64,000 nt of DNA from Kitasatospora terrestris (GTDB lineage: Bacteria > Actinomycetota > Actinomycetes > Streptomycetales > Streptomycetaceae), in NCBI RefSeq assembly GCF_039542905.1, contig NZ_BAABIS010000001.1, forward strand, positions 7,192,001 to 7,256,000. The letters are read 5' to 3'. Both the position numbers and the translations under genes were made by a program. Shown piece by piece: positions 46,045-52,387 of this stretch (positions are counted from its first letter, which is position 1; each line of letters starts with the position of its first letter). A model generated the notes under the pieces. The model worked only from the letters and a program-made list of their open reading frames with translations. It ran no database searches and had not been told where the DNA came from.

Positions 46045-46058
46045 TGTTAGCGCTAACA
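46045..46058. promoter_or_regulatory. arabinan-module operator 3, TGTTAGCGCTAACA
   Basis: This is a perfect 14-bp palindrome with a central CG step, LacI type, about 28 bp upstream of the plus-strand GH43-CBM42 start. Together with operators 1 and 2 it brackets the whole divergent region 45759-46085, in which I see no gene. Confidence 0.75.
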
Positions 46059-46085
46059 CTCCTCCGAGAACGACAGGAGATGCCC

Positions 46086-47519
46086 ATGCCCGCGCTCCGC
46101 GCACGGCTGTCGGCGACACTGCTCGCCGTCTGCCTCCTCTTCACCGGCTTGGCGGTGGCCGCACCCCAGCGTGCCGCCGCGGCCGGCCCCGGCTACCTGA
46201 TGGTGCACTTCATCGGGGAAGGGGCGGCCAACCAGCAGATGTACCTCTCCCACAGCACGGACGGCGTGCACTGGAACGACCTCAACGGCGGCGGGACGGT
46301 CCTGCGTTCGACGATCGGCACCAAGGGGGTGCGCGACCCCGCGCTGGTGCGCTCTCCCGACGGAAGCCGGTACTGGATCATCGCGACCGACCTGTGCATC
46401 GGCTGCGGGCAGAACTGGGACCAGGCCGTCAACAACGCCAGCCGCAACCTGGTGGTGTGGGAGTCGACGGACCTGGTCACCTGGTCGGACCCGTGGCTGC
46501 TCAACGTCGCCGGCGCGATCCCGGACGGGCGCAACGCCTGGGCGCCCGAGGCGATCTGGAACCCCGAGACCAACGACTACGTCCTCTACTGGGCGACGAA
46601 CGTGCCCCTGAACGGCACGAAGAAGCACCGCATCTTCGCCGCCCGCACCAGTGACTTCCGCACCATCACCACCCCGCAGCTGTACATCGACCGCCCCGGC
46701 ACCCAGGAAATCATCGACACCCAGATCATCGGGGTTCCGGCCGGCGTCGGCCACTACCGCTACGTGCGGGCCTCCGGCGACGGGCAGATCACCCTCGAAG
46801 GCAGCGACTCGATCTTCGGGACGTGGACCGACCTCGGCAACCTCTCCGGCATCGGCCTCACCGGCAGGCAGGTCGAGGGCCCGATGTGGATGAAGTTCAA
46901 CGGCACCGACAAGTGGGCCCTCTACCTCGACCAGTACGCCAGCGGCGGCGGCTACATGCCCGTCCTGACCACCGACCCGTCCGACCCGGCCGCCTACCGG
47001 AAGCAGGCGTCCAGCGACTACACCATGGGCGGTACGAAGAAGCGCCACGGCTGGATCCTCAACCTGACGGCCGCCGAGGAGAGCCGCGTCCTCGCCCGCT
47101 GGCCCGGCACCCCGGCGCAGCGGCTCCAGTCGTTCAACTTCCCGGACCGCTACGTCCGGCAGGCCGACTTCGACGTGCGCCTCGACCCGAACGTCAGCCC
47201 GCTCGACGACTCCCGGTTCCGCCTCCGACCCGGCCTCGCCGGTGCCGGCACCGTCTCCTTCGAGTCGGTGAACTTCCCCGGCTACTTCCTGCGGCACTCC
47301 GACTACGACTTCCAGCTCGTCCGCAACGACGGCAGCAGCCGGTTCGCCCAGGACGCGACCTTCCGCCGGGTCGCCGGGCTCGCCGACCCGACCTGGTCCT
47401 CCTTTCAGTCGTACAACTTCCCGGACCGCTACCTCCGGCACTACGCGTACGAGCTGCGACTCGACCCGATCACCACCACGACCGGACGCGCTGACGCCAC
47501 GTTCCGCGTGACCGGCTGA
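46086..47519 (+). CDS. secreted GH43 exo-arabinanase/arabinofuranosidase with CBM42
   Basis: This is predicted to release arabinose from alpha-1,5-arabinan outside the cell. The 477 residues have a signal peptide (1-32), a GH43 propeller (about 35-345) with GVRDPALVRSPDG, NAWAPEAIWNPETNDYVLYWA (acid Glu) and a later Glu in GRQVEGPMWMKFNG. A C-terminal CBM42 (about 350-477) has three F(N/Y)FPDRY(V/L)R-type repeats. The architecture equals that of the S. avermitilis exo-1,5-alpha-L-arabinofuranosidase. ATG 46086 is favoured over ATG 46080 because AGGAG then lies six bases away. It is transcribed divergently from the GH54 unit under the same operator type. Confidence 0.9.
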   Translation: MPALRARLSATLLAVCLLFTGLAVAAPQRAAAAGPGYLMVHFIGEGAANQQMYLSHSTDGVHWNDLNGGGTVLRSTIGTKGVRDPALVRSPDGSRYWIIATDLCIGCGQNWDQAVNNASRNLVVWESTDLVTWSDPWLLNVAGAIPDGRNAWAPEAIWNPETNDYVLYWATNVPLNGTKKHRIFAARTSDFRTITTPQLYIDRPGTQEIIDTQIIGVPAGVGHYRYVRASGDGQITLEGSDSIFGTWTDLGNLSGIGLTGRQVEGPMWMKFNGTDKWALYLDQYASGGGYMPVLTTDPSDPAAYRKQASSDYTMGGTKKRHGWILNLTAAEESRVLARWPGTPAQRLQSFNFPDRYVRQADFDVRLDPNVSPLDDSRFRLRPGLAGAGTVSFESVNFPGYFLRHSDYDFQLVRNDGSSRFAQDATFRRVAGLADPTWSSFQSYNFPDRYLRHYAYELRLDPITTTTGRADATFRVTG

Positions 47520-47527
47520 TCCGACCG

Positions 47528-47560
47528 GGTGCCGGCGCCTCCGAGGAGAGCGCCGGCACC
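47528..47560 (+). terminator. terminator after GH43-CBM42
   Basis: GGTGCCGGCGC (47528-47538) pairs perfectly with GCGCCGGCACC (47550-47560) over an 11-nt loop, eight bases after the stop. Confidence 0.75.
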
Positions 47561-47777
47561 GCCGTCCTTTCCGCCGCCCCCAGGAAGCCCCCCGGTGAAG
47601 AGTCCGTGGCGTACTCCTGGCGGCCGCGGCCGCGGCCGGTGCCGCCGTCCTGGTCCTCAGGAGCCGGTGCGGCCGCGGGCAGGTCGGTCGCCGGCGTCGA
47701 CACGGCCGCTGACACCGGGCGCCGGGTGCTCGGTCCGTCCCCTGCGGGCGGCTGCGCTGCGCGGCCGGAGCTTCAAG

Positions 47778-47792
47778 CGGATAGTTCATCCG
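47778..47792. promoter_or_regulatory. TetR operator copy 1, CGGAT-N5-ATCCG
   Basis: CGGATAGTTCATCCG, perfect 5-5-5 inverted repeat, 78 bp ahead of the SDR start. The 336-bp gap 47520-47855 holds this site, copy 2 and the GH43 terminator, and no gene that I can see. Confidence 0.75.
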
Positions 47793-47817
47793 GATGTGTG
47801 CTACCGTCGCGCCTAAG

Positions 47818-47832
47818 CGGATTACTTATCCG
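47818..47832. promoter_or_regulatory. TetR operator copy 2, CGGAT-N5-ATCCG
   Basis: CGGATTACTTATCCG, the same 5-5-5 pattern 40 bp from copy 1 (about four helical turns), 24 bp ahead of the SDR start. Confidence 0.78.
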
Positions 47833-47855
47833 ATTGACTGCCCGTGGAGGAGCGC

Positions 47856-48746
47856 ATGGGAAAGGCTGCCGTGGTCACGGCCGGAACAGGCGGCATCGGA
47901 CTGGAGACGGCGCTGGGGCTGGCCGCCGCCGGATTCGCGGTCACCGTGATCGGACGCGACGAAGAGCGGGGGGCCGAGGCCGTCGAGCGGATCAACGCGA
48001 CGCGCCCGGCGTCCCCGGCCCGGTTCCTGCCCGCGGACCTCGCCTCGCTCGAGCAGGTGCGTGCGCTCGCCCGGAGGATCGCTCTCGATCAGGCCTCCTC
48101 GGGGGAGCCGCTGGCGGTGCTGGTCAACAACGTCGGGGCGATGTTCGCCGAGCGCCGGACCCGGGGCGGTGTCGAGGCGTCGTTCCTCGTCAACCACCTC
48201 TCGCCCTACCTCCTCACCGAACTGCTGCTTCCCACGCTCGCGGCCGGTGCGCCGAGCAGGATCGTGAACGTGACGTCGGGCGCGGTCGCGGTGGCCAAGC
48301 GGCGGTTCGACGCCGTCGAACCGCCGGGCGGCTACTACGGCTTCCACTGGTACGGGCGGGCCAAACTCGCCAACCTGGCCTACACGTTGGACCTGGCCGC
48401 CCGGCTGGACGGCACGGGCGTCTCGGTCTTCGCCGCCGATCCCGGAGGGGCCGCGACCGGCATGACCAACGGCACCATGACCGACCCGAAGATCGTCTCG
48501 CCCGCCCTGCGGCTGCTGTGGCCGCTGGTGCGCCGCAGGTTCGAACGCTCGACCTCCGGTCCGGCGTCCACGGCGGCCAGGCCCTCCATCGTGGCCGCCG
48601 CCGACGGCGCACTGGCGGGCCGGACCGGCATCGTCATCGGCGCCCGGGCGCGGCCGATCGCCCCGCACCGGGCGGCGGTCGATCCCCGCGTCGCCGAAGC
48701 CGTGCGCCGGCTGAGCGAACTGCACGCACCCCTCGCGCCCGTCTGA
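47856..48746 (+). CDS. short-chain dehydrogenase/reductase
   Basis: This 296-residue NAD(P)(H)-dependent oxidoreductase has TAGTGGIGLETALGLAAAG (glycine-rich coenzyme loop), IGRDEERG (basic residue suggesting NADPH), VLVNNVGAMF, IVNVTSGA with the catalytic serine and YGRAKLANL with the Tyr-x-x-x-Lys pair. The order matches retinol dehydrogenase/WWOX-like members. ATG 47856 has GGAGG five bases ahead; a GTG at 47844 contains that site and is less likely. Two copies of the TetR operator precede it and the tetR gene follows, so induction by a TetR ligand, possibly its substrate, is likely. Confidence 0.9.
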   Translation: MGKAAVVTAGTGGIGLETALGLAAAGFAVTVIGRDEERGAEAVERINATRPASPARFLPADLASLEQVRALARRIALDQASSGEPLAVLVNNVGAMFAERRTRGGVEASFLVNHLSPYLLTELLLPTLAAGAPSRIVNVTSGAVAVAKRRFDAVEPPGGYYGFHWYGRAKLANLAYTLDLAARLDGTGVSVFAADPGGAATGMTNGTMTDPKIVSPALRLLWPLVRRRFERSTSGPASTAARPSIVAAADGALAGRTGIVIGARARPIAPHRAAVDPRVAEAVRRLSELHAPLAPV

Positions 48747-48794
48747 GCGGCGTACCGCCGCGGTGCGGGCGGACGGGGGCGGTCGGCGGTCAAC

Positions 48795-48809
48795 CGGATC
48801 AACCATCCG
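48795..48809. promoter_or_regulatory. TetR operator copy 3 in the tetR promoter
   Basis: CGGATCAACCATCCG, third copy of the 5-5-5 repeat, immediately before a -10-like TAGCAT (48812-48817) and 14 bp before the tetR start. This is autoregulation geometry. Confidence 0.78.
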
Positions 48810-48823
48810 ATTAGCATGGCCCC

Positions 48824-49402
48824 ATGACGACTCCTCTGCGCAAGGACGCGGCCCGCAACTGGGAGCGGATCGTCTCCGTCGCCCGCGACCTGGTCGACGA
48901 GGGAACACCGTTGCAGCTCAACGACGTCGCCCGCCGGGCCGGCCTCGGGGTCGGCACCGTCTACCGGCACTTCGCCACGCCGGAGGCGTTGCTGGAGACC
49001 GTCGCCACCCCCTGCCTGGAGGCCCTGGCCGCCCAGGGACGGCAGGCCCTGGACGACGCCGACCCCTGGCGCGGCCTGACGGGCTTCCTGTTCCGCACCG
49101 TCGAGGCGCAGGTCACCGACGCCGCCCTGCCCCCGGTCGCGGCCGCGGCCACGGACGCCGTGCCGCGAACGACGGAACTCAAGAGGTCGCTCGCGGCGAC
49201 CGGCGCCGCACTCCTCGCCCGGGCCCGCGACGCCGCAGTGGTCCGCCCCGACCTCACCGCCGCCGACCTCGTCCCGCTCATGTGCGGCATCGCCCACGCG
49301 GTGAGCGTCCACGGTGGCGCCCCCGCCGACCGCGTCGACACCGCGCGCCGCTACCTCGCGACCCTCCTCGAAGGCCTGCGCACGACGCCGCCGAGCCCGT
49401 GA
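48824..49402 (+). CDS. TetR-family repressor of the adjacent SDR
   Basis: The 192 residues have an N-terminal helix-turn-helix (RIVSVARDLVDEGTPLQLNDVARRAGLGVGTVYRHFATPEALLETV) of the SCO-type TetR family and a ligand domain ending in a conserved dimer helix (DTARRYLATLLEGL). No ribosome site precedes ATG 48824. With TAGCAT at 48812-48817 the transcript would begin at or beside the A of ATG, so a leaderless mRNA is likely. The same palindrome occurs in front of this gene and twice before the SDR, which supports control of both. Confidence 0.9.
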   Translation: MTTPLRKDAARNWERIVSVARDLVDEGTPLQLNDVARRAGLGVGTVYRHFATPEALLETVATPCLEALAAQGRQALDDADPWRGLTGFLFRTVEAQVTDAALPPVAAAATDAVPRTTELKRSLAATGAALLARARDAAVVRPDLTAADLVPLMCGIAHAVSVHGGAPADRVDTARRYLATLLEGLRTTPPSP

Positions 49403-49457
49403 GCGATTCGACCGGGCCATGCATGTCTGCAACTTCCGGGCTGGTGCGGGTGCCCCT

Positions 49458-49739
49458 TCAGAGGCGGGTGGCGGTCGCCGCGGAGACGTCGATCAGCGCC
49501 GCGCGGCGCCGCAGCACGGCGGTCTCGGTGTGCGCCGCCTCGCGGGCGCGGCCCAGGGCGACGCGCAGGGAAGCGGCGCGGACGGCGAAGGTCTGGATGC
49601 CCGTGGTCCCGTGATGGGAAAGGGTCGGTGCCGTCACCAGCCAGAACGGCTCCGGGAGCGGGGACCCGCCGGATGGCCGGGCGGTGGGCGCGGCCCGGCA
49701 GGTGGTGTCGGGTGCGGTTGCTGCGGAGGCGAAAGCCAT
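49458..49739 (-). CDS. small protein of unknown function
   Basis: This 93-residue frame has GGAG five bases before ATG 49739. It encodes a mixed sequence without signal peptide or membrane helix: an N-terminal Ala/Thr/Pro-rich part with a single Cys, PFWLVTAPTLSHHGTTGIQTFAVRAASL in the middle and a basic, helical C-terminal half. I do not recognise a family. The central segment and the following helix could form a small ligand or protein-binding unit. A GAAACTTTC-core palindrome (49914-49926) lies upstream. Reality as a gene is likely but not certain. Confidence 0.5.
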   Translation of the reverse strand: MAFASAATAPDTTCRAAPTARPSGGSPLPEPFWLVTAPTLSHHGTTGIQTFAVRAASLRVALGRAREAAHTETAVLRRRAALIDVSAATATRL

Positions 49740-49913
49740 GGCATCTCCAGTGCTGGGGCAGCCGATGGGCGCGGGACACGCCGTGCGCAGGTGCATGGCC
49801 GCGGCGAGGGGGGTGGGCCGCGGGTGCGCCCGATGCGCAGGGGCACCCTGGTGCGGTGGCAGTCTGGAGTGCGCTACGCCCTATCCGGTCGTATCGGCAG
49901 AGTTTATGCGTGA

Positions 49914-49926
49914 CTGAAACTTTCAG
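49914..49926. promoter_or_regulatory. palindrome CTGAAACTTTCAG
   Basis: This is a perfect 13-bp inverted repeat with central C that shares the GAAACTTTC core with the xylanase operator at 5194-5206. It lies about 175 bp upstream of the small gene at 49739 and downstream of the metallopeptidase. Its outer bases differ (CT/AG instead of TC/GA). Confidence 0.5.
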
Positions 49927-49966
49927 CAATACCTTTCATCGCCCCCCGGTCGGCAGCGGAAACCGC

Positions 49967-50003
49967 GCGGGGCCCCGCAACCCGGCCGGGTCACGGGGCC
50001 CCG
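49967..50003 (-). terminator. GC-rich palindromes after the metallopeptidase gene
   Basis: GCGGGGCCCCGC (49967-49978) and CGGGGCCCCG (49994-50003) are complementary to themselves and to each other, with ACCCGGCCGGGT between. They start about 8 bp after the minus-strand stop. Confidence 0.6.
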
Positions 50004-50011
50004 CAGGCCGG

Positions 50012-52201
50012 TCAGCCGATGGCGATGTCGTCGACCAGGAAGGTGGTCGCCAGGTAGGCGTCCTCGGTACCGGCGAACTCGAGCTGCACCGTCCGGCCCT
50101 TGTAGGCGGACAGGTCGACGGTCTTCTGCACGTACGAGGTGCCGGCGTTGGCGTTGGAGTACGTCGCCAGGGTGGTGCCGTTGACGTTGACCTTGAGGGT
50201 GTCGTAGACGGTGGTGCCGGTCTCCTGGGTGGTGACCTTCAGCCAGAAGGTGAGCTTGGGGGTGCCGGTGGCGGGCACGGCGATGCCGCTCTGGGAGAGG
50301 GACTCGACGGCGGAGGTGCCGTAGCCCATCATCCAGGCGTACCAGGAGCCGCCGTGGGCCGCTTGCAGGGTGGAGTTGGTGATGTCGTTGTCGCTCTGCG
50401 TCCAGCCGGTGGTGCCCTGCTCGAAGCCGCCGTTGACCAGGGCGTTCCCGGTCGGGGCCGGGGTGGAGGTCGCGGTCGGGCTAGGGGTCGGGCTCGGGGC
50501 CGGGGTCGAGCTGGAGGTGGGGCTCGGGCTCGGGGTCCCGGTGCCGGGGTCGGGCAGGGCGGTGCCGACGCTGACCGCCGCCCACGCCTTGGAGACCAGG
50601 TACCGCTCCTGGGAGTTGGTGCCGTACAGGTCGGCGGCCGCCTGCAGGGTGGCCGTGCGGGCGCCGGAGTAGTTGGTGGTGGAGGTCATGTAGGCGCTCA
50701 GCGCCCGGTACCAGACGGCGGCGGCCTTGTCCTTGCCGATGCCGGCGAAGGTGTCGTTGTTGCAGGTGGTGCCGTTGTGCGAGCGGCCGCCGATGGTCTT
50801 CGCCCCGGTGCCCTCGGACGCCAGGTAGAAGAAGTGGTTGCCGATGCCGGAGGAGAGGTGGACGTCCACCGAGCCGGCGCTGGAGCTGTAGCAGGACAAC
50901 GAGGAGCCGTCGAGCGAGGGGTTGTCCATCCGGCGCATGTAGCCGCCGGACATGTTGAGCTTCTCGCCGATGTAGTAGTCGCCCGGGTCTCCGGCGTTGT
51001 TGGCGTAGAACTCCACCATGGTGCCGAAGATGTCCGAGGTCGCCTCGTTGAGGCCGCCGGACTCGCCCGAGTAGTTCAGGTTCGCGGTGGCGGCGGTGAC
51101 GCCGTGGCTCATCTCGTGGCCGGCCACGTCGAGCGCGGTGACGGGGGTGTTGCTGTTCTGCGAGGAGCCGTCGCCGAAGAACATGCAGAAGCAGTCGTCG
51201 TCGTAGAACGCGTTCAGCAGGCTGGTGTCGACGTGCACGTACGCGGGCGCGCCGCGGCCGTCGTTGCGGATGCCGGAGCGGTTGAAGGTGTCCTTGTAGA
51301 AGTCCCAGGTCTTCGCCAGGCCGTAGGAGGCGTCGACGGCGGCGCTCTCGCGGCTCGACGTGGTGCCGTTGCCCCAGGAGTTGGTGGACTTGGAGAACGT
51401 CCGGGCGTTCTGCTTCGGGTTCGACTGCGAGCTGTTGTACGAGTCGTAGACGATGGTGCCGCCGTGCGCGGCATCGGTCAGGGTGTAGCTGCTGCCGGAC
51501 TGGGTGGTCTCGATGGAGACCTGGCCGACGGTGGTGCCGTTGCCGGTCCCGGTGACGCCCTGGTGCAGTTCGTACTGGTCCAGCGGCGCGCCGCTGGCCG
51601 CGTCGACGATCACGGCCTCGCGCGAGGCGGCGCCGGCATCGCCCTCGCCGGTGACGGTGGAGCGGTACGCCAGCACCGGAACCTTGCCGACCGCGTACAC
51701 CACCAGGGCGCTGCTGTCCGCGGCGTCCGGCTTGGCGTTCTTGACGTGCTTGGCGTGCCGGACGGCCGCGGCCGAGGCGTCGGCCGCGCTGAGCTTCGGC
51801 GTGGTGCCGACGACCTTGAGCGCGCCCCGGTGGGCCTGGTCGGAGCCGGTGGCCCTGCCGTTCGCGTCGTAGTGGACGACCAGGTCGCCGCCGATGACGG
51901 GCAGGCCCCGGAAGGTGCGGTCGTAGCGCACGTGACGGGCACCGTCGGCGTCCACCAGGACGTCCTTCACCGCCAGCCTCTCGTCGGCGCCGAAGCCGAG
52001 CGCGCGGGCCGTCGCGGCGGCCTCCCGGTCGGCCGTGCGCATCGCCTCGCCACGGACCTCGGCCGCCATCGCCCGGAACCCGGCGCCGGGTCGGGCGGAG
52101 GAGCCGCGGGCCGCCGCGGTGGACTGGGTCGCCACCACGGTCACGGTGCCGAGGGCGAGGGCGGCCGCGACGGCGGCGGCCAGGGCGTTCTTGCGGGACA
52201 T
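50012..52201 (-). CDS. secreted M4-family (thermolysin-like) zinc metallopeptidase with C-terminal beta-sandwich domain
   Basis: This is predicted to degrade proteins outside the cell. The 729 residues show a signal peptide (1-30), an FTP/PepSY propeptide (about 35-215) and an M4 catalytic domain (about 225-540). Zinc ligands are His362 and His366 in GHEMSHG, with Glu363 as catalytic base, and Glu386 in GGLNEATSD; the proton-donor region GGRSHNGTTCNND follows. A Pro/Ser/Thr linker (about 545-575, PSPSPTSSSTPAP) leads to a galactose-binding-like domain (about 578-729, NGGFEQGTTGW). The start has GGGAGG upstream. It is divergent from the LuxR regulator gene. Confidence 0.93.
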   Translation of the reverse strand: MSRKNALAAAVAAALALGTVTVVATQSTAAARGSSARPGAGFRAMAAEVRGEAMRTADREAAATARALGFGADERLAVKDVLVDADGARHVRYDRTFRGLPVIGGDLVVHYDANGRATGSDQAHRGALKVVGTTPKLSAADASAAAVRHAKHVKNAKPDAADSSALVVYAVGKVPVLAYRSTVTGEGDAGAASREAVIVDAASGAPLDQYELHQGVTGTGNGTTVGQVSIETTQSGSSYTLTDAAHGGTIVYDSYNSSQSNPKQNARTFSKSTNSWGNGTTSSRESAAVDASYGLAKTWDFYKDTFNRSGIRNDGRGAPAYVHVDTSLLNAFYDDDCFCMFFGDGSSQNSNTPVTALDVAGHEMSHGVTAATANLNYSGESGGLNEATSDIFGTMVEFYANNAGDPGDYYIGEKLNMSGGYMRRMDNPSLDGSSLSCYSSSAGSVDVHLSSGIGNHFFYLASEGTGAKTIGGRSHNGTTCNNDTFAGIGKDKAAAVWYRALSAYMTSTTNYSGARTATLQAAADLYGTNSQERYLVSKAWAAVSVGTALPDPGTGTPSPSPTSSSTPAPSPTPSPTATSTPAPTGNALVNGGFEQGTTGWTQSDNDITNSTLQAAHGGSWYAWMMGYGTSAVESLSQSGIAVPATGTPKLTFWLKVTTQETGTTVYDTLKVNVNGTTLATYSNANAGTSYVQKTVDLSAYKGRTVQLEFAGTEDAYLATTFLVDDIAIG

Positions 52202-52352
52202 CGCAATCCTCCCGCCGAGCTGGGGTAGAGGGGGCAGCCGCAGGACGTCGTCGGAGGGGTGGGGGGACGTCCGGCAGCCGGGGACAGCTCGACTGTGGCG
52301 ATGACGTTAGGGAAAGCGGGGGGTGGCCGAAATCAGGGCAACCCCTTGACCT

Positions 52353-52367
52353 GGACCGGAACGGTCC
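52353..52367. promoter_or_regulatory. palindrome GGACCG-N3-CGGTCC before the LuxR gene
   Basis: GGACCGGAACGGTCC is a perfect 6-3-6 repeat beginning two bases after a TTGACC hexamer (52346-52351) and 20 bp before the LuxR start. It is the likely operator of that promoter. Confidence 0.5.
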
Positions 52368-52387
52368 CGAGGGCGCACCATGGCCCG

